This document shows positions 1-7,435 of a stretch of DNA of 64,000 nt, piece by piece. The notes beneath the pieces are model-generated. The model saw nothing but the letters and a program-made list of their open reading frames with translations, searched no databases and had not been told where the DNA came from. Made by a program: the position numbers and the translations under genes. Source of the DNA: CBDCUW01 sp963734865 (GTDB lineage: Bacteria > Planctomycetota > Planctomycetia > Pirellulales > Pirellulaceae); assembly GCA_963734865.1 (NCBI GenBank), contig CAVTIV010000008.1, positions 62,001-126,000 on the forward strand, in the 5' to 3' direction. Within the stretch, counting starts at the first letter, position 1. Each line of letters starts with the position of its first letter.

Positions 1-969
1 AGCATTCCCGTCAGTCGTGCCCCAATACTGGTACTCAAAACCGACGCGAGCAAACATACGGCCGTTGAACGATCGGACACAGCGCGACCATTGCAGACCG
101 GCTTGAATCTCGCCGATGAATAGCGTTTCGTCGCGGTCGTCCAAAGCACCATTGACGCTTTGGGCATTGCCCGCAGGCCCGGCGAACGAAGAAGACGCGA
201 TGGCCAAAGTTCGCGCATCGCCAAACAGGGTCGATCCGCGACCCGACAGGTAAAGCGACATGCAAGGATGACGCTTCAGTGGTTTCAGACCCGAGAGACT
301 AAACGTCAATCCGGTACCATGAAAACCTTCGTTCTGCAGCGAACTGAGCGCGAAGATGTCGCCGTTGACAGCACCAAACACCGAGTTGTTGCGAGCATGG
401 TCGTACTCGCCGTATCGAACACCAAAGGTGCCCAGCAGATTCCACCCGCGTCGGCAGAATCCCTTGGTCAGTTCTGCGTCGATGGTGTAGGCGTTAAAGC
501 TGTCACTGCCGCCAAGCGACTGAATCTGATTGCCCACGACCGGCAACGGAAAATCGGTAGTCGTGACAGCGTTGCCGAAGTCCCAATATCGAATCTGAGC
601 ACCAATGCCGCGTTTGCCGATCCAACCGAGAGTCAGTCAGGGCGCACCCTTCAATTCGTCTGCCTGACCAAAGTTCGATCCGATGGTAATTCCAGCGGGT
701 ATCGTCAGATCGGCCAGAGTAAATGCAGACGCACCATTGTCATATTGTGGTGCCAAGAATGTCGCTTCGACACCGGCATAAAACGTGTTGCAACTGCGCT
801 TGCATCCACACGCGATATCGCATGCCCCGCCGCAGGCCCCGTCGCAAGCCGCGTCGTCGCAACAACCGCTGTAGAAACTTGTGCAATCCGATGCGTTGGC
901 ATGATTGCCCGCAATCGTGGCCAGAACAACGATTAGCAACCGCGTCGCTGTCCGAATGGAAGTATTCAA
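1..969 (-). pseudogene. Outer-membrane beta-barrel protein (BBP7/Lpg1974-like), interrupted by an in-frame stop, 3' end outside window
   Basis: The gene runs leftward and leaves the window at base 1. The likely start is TTG at 969, because AAGGAG lies at 976-981 with six bases of spacing; an ATG at 999 has no such site. The first 27 residues form a signal peptide ending in NHANA. A Cys-rich segment rich in Gly, Ala and Asp follows, then alternating beta-strand sequence with aromatic ends typical of planctomycete outer-membrane barrels (GIGAQIRYWDF, FGVRYGEYDH, GEIQAGLQWSR). Codon 111 (637-639) is TGA, and the same frame continues open for 212 codons to the window edge. The flanking residues (GAP, stop, LTLGW) fit a family position that often carries Arg, so CGA to TGA is likely. 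The family name is from pattern recall; the barrel class is firmer than the family. Confidence 0.7.
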
Positions 970-1270
970 TTTTCGCTCCTTCAATAGCATGTGTAGCATT
1001 CAGTGCAAATCTGGTGACTGCGCGTCGTGCACAGCCTTCCATCGACAGCGAGGCCCCACTTGAGGAGAAACGTCTACCACACGCAGTCGTCAAACGAGAA
1101 ATCGACCACTGGGGGACACGTTGCGGAATGAAAAACGTGGTCGCCAAATAACCGCTACACGGCGACGAACCGGAATCCTCCGGCGATCCGTCACGACCGG
1201 CATAACTGAATCACGACTCAGTCCCTGCGACCCGGATCATCGCTACACGACCGAGAACCACCGTTGGCGC
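970..1270. other. Intergenic region without a recognised gene
   Basis: This lies between the barrel gene, which reads leftward from 969, and the terminator of the next leftward gene. It should hold the barrel promoter. Only short open frames antisense to or shadowing the barrel gene cross it, and none looks like protein. I see no RNA gene. Confidence 0.5.
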
Positions 1271-1303
1271 AAAAAAAAACAGCATCGACTCTCGTCGATG
1301 CTG
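1271..1303 (-). terminator. Intrinsic terminator of the Gly-rich secreted protein gene
   Basis: A perfect 10-bp stem (1280-1289 with 1294-1303) encloses the 4-base loop TCTC. On the minus strand nine T residues follow (1279-1271). It sits about 50 bases after the stop of the gene at 1351-1710 and points the right way for it. This is the only textbook intrinsic terminator I found in the window. Confidence 0.9.
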
Positions 1304-1350
1304 TCGTGGGGATCAGACCCTTGACCAGGACGTCAAGTCGATCGATTTGA

Positions 1351-1710
1351 CTAGAAGCCGCCGGCGATCGAGAAGCCACCCGCGTAGACGTAGCCAAAGT
1401 TGCCGCCCGCGATCGAACCGTTTGCACCGCCGGCGAAGGAATTGCCACCCGCGATATAACCGTTAAAGGACGACGACGCACCAAAATAGCTCGCCGAGGA
1501 AAATCCCCATACGATCGCACCCTGCCCGCGAATTTGCTTCGCTTGATCATTCGAGATCGTCTTCATGCCACTTAGACCCATCGCGTTCAGCGATGAGCTC
1601 GAGATGGCCGAACTGTCACTGGTCGCGCGGAACGGGTCGCCAGCTTGTGCATCGAAGCCCAGGAAAGAAACCACTGCCGCTACCGTCAAGATCTGAACTA
1701 CTCGCAACAT
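1351..1710 (-). CDS. Small secreted Gly/Ala/Ser-rich protein of unknown function
   Basis: A protein of 119 residues from ATG at 1710, with a GAAGGG ribosome site at 1719-1724. A GTG at 1717-1719 in the same frame is too close to that site. Residues 1-24 are a signal peptide with the likely cut after FDAQA. The middle carries LSGMKTISNDQAKQIRGQG, which resembles the end of a bacteriocin-type leader (acidic or polar helix, Ile, then Gly-x-Gly). The C-terminal half is a low-complexity run of AGG-containing units (YIAGGNSFAGG, SIAGGNFGY, FSIAGGF). It is a single-gene transcript with its own strong terminator. I do not recognise a family. It could be a surface or matrix protein, or a precursor peptide; no processing enzyme is nearby. 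Confidence 0.75.
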   Translation of the reverse strand: MLRVVQILTVAAVVSFLGFDAQAGDPFRATSDSSAISSSSLNAMGLSGMKTISNDQAKQIRGQGAIVWGFSSASYFGASSSFNGYIAGGNSFAGGANGSIAGGNFGYVYAGGFSIAGGF

Positions 1711-2037
1711 CTTCAACACCCTTCAAAATAGTTACTCTCGATTACCACGTCCTATCCATAAAACCGGTATAGATGGACCTCACGTGTCTGAATTAAAGAC
1801 ACCCCCATGGGCGAAGTCAACAACCACCCGGCAAATTCAACCTAATTACACCAACTTTCCTAATGTACCCAGGATCGTGCAAAAATTTGATGAATTGCGC
1901 AATTCGCAAAAGTTAGGAAAGCAGAAACGGCCCAACGACGTGGCCGGTCGCTTGACCGACAGTCTGGCCAGAAAGAGGCGGATCCAGACAAGCGCTGCGA
2001 CCGTCGCTCGGCGCGACAACCGACCGCGACAAGCGAC
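1711..2037. other. AT-richer intergenic region upstream of the Gly-rich protein gene
   Basis: No gene is supported here. The region is visibly richer in A and T than its surroundings and must hold the promoter of the leftward gene starting at 1710 and the 3' flank of the hydrolase-like gene ending at 2038. An inverted repeat at 1784-1802 is listed separately. Confidence 0.5.
1784..1802. promoter_or_regulatory. Short inverted repeat, possible operator
   Basis: Arms GTGTCT (1784-1789) and AGACAC (1797-1802) flank a 7-base AT-rich centre. It lies about 75 bases upstream of the start at 1710. The arms are only six bases, so a chance occurrence is possible. Confidence 0.2.
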
Positions 2038-4392
2038 CTAGCGGAGGGTCTCTCGCAGCCAAAATGCTCGCTTTCGATCCGCTCTCTGCCGCGCATCTTC
2101 GAGCATCACCTTGAGGCTGCCGTCAAATTCCAGCGTCACGCGTCGGCTGGTCCCATAGCGAACCACGATCCTTTGATGGATATCGATCCCCGGCTGTGGC
2201 CTCAAACACAACGTGAACCGATCGGACGGTCCGCTGACACGAATCTGGTTGTCCGAGCCGATCGAGCCCGAGACGGTGCCGGCACGGATTCGTTCGGCTT
2301 GATCCCAGAGGATCGGATCGATGGCAACGCCCCGCTTCAAATCGCCCAGTTCCAGCCACCAAAAGAACTGATCTCCCTGTCGGATCGTCCTGACGTCGAA
2401 TTCGCGCGGCGGGTCTTTGCGACGATGCGCGGGCAATTCCATCCACTCGAACAGCCGCGGCATCTCGTCATAAAAATATTCACGTCCGCGGCCGCGGTAC
2501 ATGACGACCATCGCGTCATGGTTGAAGCTCATGTAGTCGTCGATGATCGTTCCGGCGACTCGCATGCCATCCTTTTCTCCCATCACCAGGTACAGCGGAA
2601 CGTACCTTGAATTGGGCTCGTAGTGCGGAACGGTTCGTTCGACCGATGGTGACCCGCTGAGCGAGATCATTCCGGCCCACAGATCGGGGTGCGACAACGC
2701 GATGTCCCATGCGGCGGTCCCGCCTTCACCATGCCCGGTCAAGAACACGCGATCCGAATCAATCGATGCTCTCCGCATCGCGTCCCGCAGACAGACCAAC
2801 ACGCGTTGATGTTCACGCGGCGTGTACTCGTAAACGCGTTGATGTTCACGAGTCCAAACCGGAGCGACAACGATGAATCCGAACCGTGATGCATAGCCGG
2901 CACGTGACTTCAGTTTTTCGCTGTATCGATTTCCGGCCCACCAATCGATTTGAGTCTCCGGCGGGGCTCGCGATTCGTGCAGGGCAACGATGCAAGGATA
3001 CTCGCGCAACGGATCATACTGCGGCGGCAGCTGGATCACATACTGTTCCTGCTCGTTCCCGGTTGTGATCGTGTACATTCCCGCGAAGGTTTCGCTCTGG
3101 GCCTCCTCGGGCAGCGGGAGCGGTGGCAACAGCAACGGCAACATTCGGTCAACGTACTCCGGCTCGGCACCTTCCAAAGTTCGGAGCTGATCCAGAATCG
3201 CTGTTCGCCTGGCCGGGTCGGTCGTTGCCAGATATTCGGCCACCAGGTCGCGGACCTGGATCAGCGAGATCGCAACGCTCAGATTCTGTTCGCCCGAACC
3301 GCTGCCCAAAATCCAACCGGCAACGGCAAGTGCGATTCGATTGTCGACTGGCAAAGTTTCGGATTTTCCCAATCGCGTGTAATCACTCAGACGCGGAAGC
3401 GTCGACGCGGACAGCCCCGAGGCGATCTCGTCCACGATTCCCTGCAGTGCCATGGCCTGGGGCGGGTCGAGTTGGCCGACCTGGGCGCGAAGTTGCTCGA
3501 GCAACGACTGGGCCTGATCACGTGCGTCGTCCAGCTTTCCGATTGCGTCCTGAACCTGCAGTCGCGTCAGCCGACCGACCGCGTCCACAGGGAATTCATT
3601 CAGGATCTCGCGGGCCAGGCCGAGTTGGCCAGCCTCGGCGCGGATCTCGGCTTCCTTGAGCAATTGCGAGGCTTGTCGTTCGGTCAAGGCGGCAAGTTGC
3701 GGCCTCATGTCCGCTTCTTCGGGAAAATCTTGAATCACCTCGGCAAGTGTTTCACGGGCATCGTCGTACCGCTCGGCCGAGATGAAGAACCGCACCACCT
3801 CCAAGCGACCATCCAGATCTTTGCGATCGACCATGTACCCAAATATCTTCTTCAACGTGGGCGAATCCAATGAGCTCGTCGCCACTCGCATGTCCCAATC
3901 CAAAGACGGCTTGCCCTTGAGTGCTTCGACTTTCGCATACCGCGAGTTCAGCTCGGTGATCCCCTGATGCAGTTGATGGGATCCGTCGGAGGTCCGTAAC
4001 GTCAAACTGCGACGCCCCACCTTATTGAACTGCGATAATTCCAAAACGCTGCCCAGGCTGGCCACGCTTTTTCCAGCCAACGGTGTCGGTTGCCAAAACT
4101 CGATCGACTGTTCCAGATCCGCCACATCGATCGGATTTCCAGCGGTCATTCCCTTGCCGTGGATATAGATCCTCCGCAAACCGTCGTCGATCAACCAAAT
4201 CGGTCGCACATTGATCTGACCGGCTGCGGCCGCACCAAAGCCATCTTTCAGAGTGGCGATCTCGGCGACGGAACCGCGCAGGACCATCCCGTTTCGAAGC
4301 GATATCAGTTGCTCGGCTTTCGCCGTCAGCGTCATCCACAGGAACGCCGAAATCAAAACCACCGCCGCCAGAGGAGGATTCGACCGCATCAT
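2038..4392 (-). CDS. Secreted alpha/beta-hydrolase-fold protein lacking the catalytic serine and histidine
   Basis: A protein of 784 residues. Residues 1-26 are a signal peptide ending in LTAKA. Residues 30-440 hold no catalytic motif; part of it (roughly 200-300) looks like a helical TPR-type segment. From about 455 there is an alpha/beta-hydrolase domain of the dienelactone-hydrolase or PHB-depolymerase type (YPCIVALHESR, GFIVVAPVW, SDRVFLTGHGEGGTAAWD). The nucleophile elbow at 553-558 reads GHGEGG, where the family has G-x-S-x-G, so the serine is glycine. The usual histidine region reads GRGREYFYDE instead of GRGHE; an aspartate is kept at MGEKDG (about 608). The protein is thus probably a non-catalytic relative. 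Its ATG forms an ATGA overlap with the true end of the anti-sigma gene, placing it as third gene of the sigma operon. Confidence 0.85.
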   Translation of the reverse strand: MMRSNPPLAAVVLISAFLWMTLTAKAEQLISLRNGMVLRGSVAEIATLKDGFGAAAAGQINVRPIWLIDDGLRRIYIHGKGMTAGNPIDVADLEQSIEFWQPTPLAGKSVASLGSVLELSQFNKVGRRSLTLRTSDGSHQLHQGITELNSRYAKVEALKGKPSLDWDMRVATSSLDSPTLKKIFGYMVDRKDLDGRLEVVRFFISAERYDDARETLAEVIQDFPEEADMRPQLAALTERQASQLLKEAEIRAEAGQLGLAREILNEFPVDAVGRLTRLQVQDAIGKLDDARDQAQSLLEQLRAQVGQLDPPQAMALQGIVDEIASGLSASTLPRLSDYTRLGKSETLPVDNRIALAVAGWILGSGSGEQNLSVAISLIQVRDLVAEYLATTDPARRTAILDQLRTLEGAEPEYVDRMLPLLLPPLPLPEEAQSETFAGMYTITTGNEQEQYVIQLPPQYDPLREYPCIVALHESRAPPETQIDWWAGNRYSEKLKSRAGYASRFGFIVVAPVWTREHQRVYEYTPREHQRVLVCLRDAMRRASIDSDRVFLTGHGEGGTAAWDIALSHPDLWAGMISLSGSPSVERTVPHYEPNSRYVPLYLVMGEKDGMRVAGTIIDDYMSFNHDAMVVMYRGRGREYFYDEMPRLFEWMELPAHRRKDPPREFDVRTIRQGDQFFWWLELGDLKRGVAIDPILWDQAERIRAGTVSGSIGSDNQIRVSGPSDRFTLCLRPQPGIDIHQRIVVRYGTSRRVTLEFDGSLKVMLEDARQRADRKRAFWLRETLR
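2801..2850. repeat. 17-bp direct repeat within the hydrolase-like gene
   Basis: The same 17 bases occur at 2801-2817 and 2834-2850, 33 bases apart. They encode a duplicated REHQRV motif in the hydrolase domain. The spacing is eleven codons, so it looks like an in-frame tandem duplication that has since diverged. Confidence 0.7.
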
Positions 4393-4875
4393 GTCGTCCG
4401 GTCTCCGCCGCCAACGGTCAACATCGTCACCGCTTGAAGCAGGGAACGGCCCAGTGGTGCAACTCCCTCGCGCACGTTACGAACCGCCGGCATGGTGTGA
4501 GCAACCCAATCACGATCATTGACGCTCCGCCACCAGCCGACCGGGTCGACGTCACGAACGCTCGATGAGACCGCGCCGTCATCGCTGCGAAGACTTGGCC
4601 GGTTGAGAGTCAATTCGCCTGGTGGTGGCGACTGCCACGGCAGCAGGAAGGCAAGCAAGCGCCGCCGCCAACCCCGATACCGCCAAAGGCCAATGATGTT
4701 TGTGCTTCGCCGTGCCAAGGGGCGGCATCACGGCGGCAACTTGCTGCCACGCTTCGAGCTGCCCGCGACAGCGCTCACATTGCCGGGCGTGACGCTGTAA
4801 GTGGCGGTCGGACTCCAATCCCAAACGATCATCCAAACACTGCTGCATCCGGCTGGAAAAATCTTGGCAATTCAT
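4389..4875 (-). CDS. Zinc-finger anti-sigma factor, interrupted by a +1 frameshift
   Basis: Partner of the ECF sigma factor next to it; it should hold the sigma factor at the membrane. The N-terminal half reads from ATG at 4875 and overlaps the sigma stop as TGATG. It has the zinc-binding anti-sigma signature HxxxCxxC (H29, C33, C36) and a membrane segment at about 62-84. That frame stops at 4579. A second frame (4718-4389), one base later, continues with protein-like sequence (WVAHTMP, GVAPLGRSLLQAVTMLT) and ends in a TGA that overlaps the next gene as ATGA. The precise overlap argues that this second frame is the genuine C-terminus and that one extra base lies at about 4580-4640. The full product would be about 161 residues. 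Sequence error or a recent mutation are both possible. Confidence 0.75.
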
Positions 4876-5456
4876 CAGCGAACCTCCGATAGTTTGGCGT
4901 CCGACTGGATCGTATGCGGTTCCACCACTTCACGATTGCGGAGCTGCTCAATCAGCTTTCCGCGGGCGCGATGGACCCATGTTTTGACGGTCCCCACCGG
5001 GCAATTCATTTCCGCGGCGATTTCCGCATAGTTGAGCGCCCGTTCGTGAAACAGCTCAAAGGCGCGTCGCTGATTGACGGGCAAGCTGTCGAGCGCCAGG
5101 TAGACCTCTTCGCGAAGGGAATCGGCGGCCAACTGCTCGCCGGTATGATCGCTCGTCGGTTCAACGACGCAGTTGAGTGGTTGATGAATCCGCCGGCGGG
5201 CAAGAAACGTTCGACAACGATTCCCGGCGATCGCGACCAACCAAGGCTCAAGCGGCCGCCGCGAGTCCCATCGGTCGAGGTATCTCGCCATCCGAGAAAA
5301 GGTTTCTTGCGTTACATCCTCGGCATCCTGTCGATGGTCAAGGATTTTTAGACAAACGCGGAAAACGAGTTGCTGATGACGCCGCACAAGCTTGGCGAAC
5401 GCGGTTTCGTCATGCTGGCGGAACTGCTCGGCAAGGACCGCATTGGACTCGTTCAT
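4875..5456 (-). CDS. ECF-type RNA polymerase sigma factor
   Basis: A protein of 193 residues, the usual ECF length. Region 2 includes DAEDVTQETF at 44-53 (core binding and -10 recognition). Region 4 at about 124-167 has LPVNQRRAFELF and a helix-turn-helix with AEIAAEMNCPVGTVKTWVHR. It is first in a leftward operon with the anti-sigma factor (TGATG overlap) and the hydrolase-like secreted protein (ATGA overlap), so all three are probably translated together. The signal it senses cannot be inferred from the sequence. Confidence 0.95.
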   Translation of the reverse strand: MNESNAVLAEQFRQHDETAFAKLVRRHQQLVFRVCLKILDHRQDAEDVTQETFSRMARYLDRWDSRRPLEPWLVAIAGNRCRTFLARRRIHQPLNCVVEPTSDHTGEQLAADSLREEVYLALDSLPVNQRRAFELFHERALNYAEIAAEMNCPVGTVKTWVHRARGKLIEQLRNREVVEPHTIQSDAKLSEVR

Positions 5457-5597
5457 TGACCTACCGTCGATCTATCCTTGAGCAACCATGGAAATGCGCT
5501 GGCCAGTGAAATGTGCTGGCCGCAAAAATCACCGCCGACATCCATTCGACTCGGCAACGACAACGGTGCCATCGTGCTGCCAACGACAAGCGACTCG

Positions 5598-6293
5598 TTA
5601 TCGCCCGCTGAAAAAACGCTTCAGCGCGTCATCGGCCGCGTCACGCGAATTGTCGGTCATCGACTTCTGAAAGTCCTTGGGAAGCTTGCCCGGACCCTTC
5701 TTTTTTCTTTCTTTTCGCTCGGCGATGGCATCTGCTGATGACGTGACCGATTCGCCTACCGACAGATCGGTACTGTCGGAACCCTCCACCTCATCGCCGT
5801 CAATCTTATCGAGTCGGAATTGCCGTGTCTCCGGATCCGAAAGCTTGCGAACGCGATCGATCTGGTCGGCCTCGTCCAGCCAGGCGCTGACATCCACCGC
5901 CTCGCAACGGCTATCGCTTGAACCTGCTTCCACCGTCCTTGCCGCCGCATCGCCGACATCCGTCACTTGGGGCTTCTTGGCTGCTTGCAATCCGTGTTCG
6001 ATGACAATCTCGAACATCAGTTTCCCGATACGAAGCTGATCACCTGCGCGGAGCACCTTTGCTTGATCGGCGGGAACTCGCTTCTCGTTCACATACGTTC
6101 CGTTGCGACTCTTCAAGTCTTGGATCAACACGCGATTGTCTCGCAAGACAATGATGCAGTGCTTTCGACTGACCGATTCACTCTTGGGACGAAGCTGACA
6201 GGACTCGCTACGTCCAATGAGAAACTTCTCGGTCGAGATTCCAATCTCTTTACCTTCATGACTGCCGGTCAGTACCTTGAGCTTCACCTGCAT
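5598..6293 (-). CDS. FHA-domain protein
   Basis: A protein of 231 residues with one forkhead-associated domain at the N-terminus, which binds phosphothreonine. The diagnostic residues are all present: GRS at 27-29, SRKH at 42-45 and RNGTYVN at 63-69. The C-terminal 130 residues are acidic and Ser-rich and probably disordered, with a basic patch KERKKKGPGK near 200 and a final helix ending in RFFSGR. No enzymatic domain is visible. It is likely a reader of Ser/Thr kinase signalling, which planctomycetes use widely; the kinase at 35-37 kb is the only one in the window and no direct link is shown. Confidence 0.92.
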   Translation of the reverse strand: MQVKLKVLTGSHEGKEIGISTEKFLIGRSESCQLRPKSESVSRKHCIIVLRDNRVLIQDLKSRNGTYVNEKRVPADQAKVLRAGDQLRIGKLMFEIVIEHGLQAAKKPQVTDVGDAAARTVEAGSSDSRCEAVDVSAWLDEADQIDRVRKLSDPETRQFRLDKIDGDEVEGSDSTDLSVGESVTSSADAIAERKERKKKGPGKLPKDFQKSMTDNSRDAADDALKRFFSGR

Positions 6294-6651
6294 AGATCAC
6301 CTATTCTCCCCACACGCCAGTGAGTTTGCGTCGCTGCCGGAGAACAGAGCAACTTCAACGCAGTAAATGAAAAGCCCGCAATCACGCACTCCTGACAATC
6401 GATGGTGATCGATTGTGAGGCCAACGGGTGTGCGTTTTCGTCTCCTGAACTCACGTTTCCGCCTGCCTTCCTCAACACCGCCATAGTGAGTCGAATTTGG
6501 AAGCCTAACAATATGGCGAGATAGCTTTCCCCGATTCTAAGCAGATTCTTGATGACGAAAATGCCGTTCGACCGAATTTATTCTGACTTACTCCACCTTA
6601 GACTAGTTTCCGCAGGTACAAACCACCCGCCAGAACTATTTAGGTCCTTTT
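6294..6651. other. Intergenic region upstream of the FHA gene
   Basis: No coding sequence is supported. The only ordered element is the perfect inverted repeat at 6395-6416, about 100 bases upstream of the FHA start. The right half follows the stop of the octanoyltransferase gene at 6652. Confidence 0.5.
6395..6416. promoter_or_regulatory. Perfect 9-bp inverted repeat, possible operator
   Basis: Arms ACAATCGAT (6395-6403) and ATCGATTGT (6408-6416) are perfect complements around a GGTG centre. There is no T-tract on either side, so it is not a standard terminator. Its place between the FHA promoter region and the end of the lipM-type gene suits a protein-binding site or a transcript hairpin. 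Confidence 0.35.
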
Positions 6652-7407
6652 TCAACGCCGTCCCAACCATGCCGGGTGATCAAATCGGCTCTCCTGGACT
6701 GCTCCGATTCGTTTTCTTTCCAAATCACTCAGCGCATCGATCTGCCAACGATTCACGCCAATCGCTGCAGCAAAGCGGGCGACCAGGGGCTCTGCGAGTT
6801 GGGCGACCGAAACCGTCGTCGACGCCAGCTCGTTGATTCCGGGTAACTGCGGAGCCATCGGGCTTGATTCGATCAACAGGCTGCCGTGCTGCAGGACGGC
6901 CCTGCGGCTTCGACGCTGTGCACTGCCCAGTACTTTGTAGCCAGCCAGGATCAAATCTTCCGGGGTCCGTCGTTGAAAACACAACCAGGGCTCCGGATTG
7001 CCGATCACTGCAGGGGTGGTCAGCCGATAGGGAACGGCACGAATGCCGAAATCGCAAAGCACATCGACCACCGCCTGATGCAATTGCCGATACAGGTCAT
7101 CTCTCGCCCCCACTCGCAGATCGGACACCGGAAGTGCGACGCTGTAAGTGAGTTCGTGATGATGAACGATTGCACCACCGCCGGTGCCGCGTCGGACCCA
7201 GGCCAACTGTTGGCTTTCCCGGTGTTGGGCACGGTCTCGCATGCTTTGAAAGTAACCAAGCGACAGCGTCGGTCGATCCCAACGGTACAGTCGAACTGTC
7301 GGCCGACCATTCTCGTCAACGGACTCCAGTAGTGTCTGATCGACCGCCATGTTGTAGGAGGGCGAACCGGTCTGGAACGGCAGCAATCGGCCAGCCATTT
7401 CTGTCAT
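6652..7407 (-). CDS. LipM-type octanoyltransferase / lipoate-protein ligase family
   Basis: A protein of 251 residues of the biotin/lipoate ligase fold. It should transfer octanoyl groups to GcvH or other lipoyl domains. Seen motifs: RRGTGGGAIVHHHELTYS at 72-89 (substrate pocket) and DLILAGYKVLGSAQRR at 151-166, with the Lys at 158. Cys143 in EPWLCFQRR matches the position of the acyl-carrying cysteine of LipM-type enzymes, which favours octanoyl transfer over ATP-dependent ligation. The gene begins 28 bases after gcvPB, on the same strand, as the last gene of the glycine cleavage operon, which fits a dedicated role in lipoylating GcvH. Start at 7407 or the Met three codons later. Confidence 0.85.
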   Translation of the reverse strand: MTEMAGRLLPFQTGSPSYNMAVDQTLLESVDENGRPTVRLYRWDRPTLSLGYFQSMRDRAQHRESQQLAWVRRGTGGGAIVHHHELTYSVALPVSDLRVGARDDLYRQLHQAVVDVLCDFGIRAVPYRLTTPAVIGNPEPWLCFQRRTPEDLILAGYKVLGSAQRRSRRAVLQHGSLLIESSPMAPQLPGINELASTTVSVAQLAEPLVARFAAAIGVNRWQIDALSDLERKRIGAVQESRFDHPAWLGRR

Positions 7408-7435
7408 GTCGCCATCGACGTCTGCACCGTTGCGA

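Noticed and set aside
637..639. Selenocysteine or other stop-codon recoding in the barrel gene
   Set aside because: No conserved Cys or Sec position in the family here and no hairpin downstream was seen; a point change or error is simpler.
160..936. Long plus-strand open frame
   Set aside because: It is antisense to the barrel gene, has no recognisable motif and mirrors the codon pattern of the true gene.
2950..3873. 307-codon plus-strand open frame
   Set aside because: Antisense to the hydrolase-like gene; composition is rich in Arg, His and Gln as expected of a shadow in GC-rich DNA. The same applies to 13273-14379, 23170-24510 and 17907-18824.
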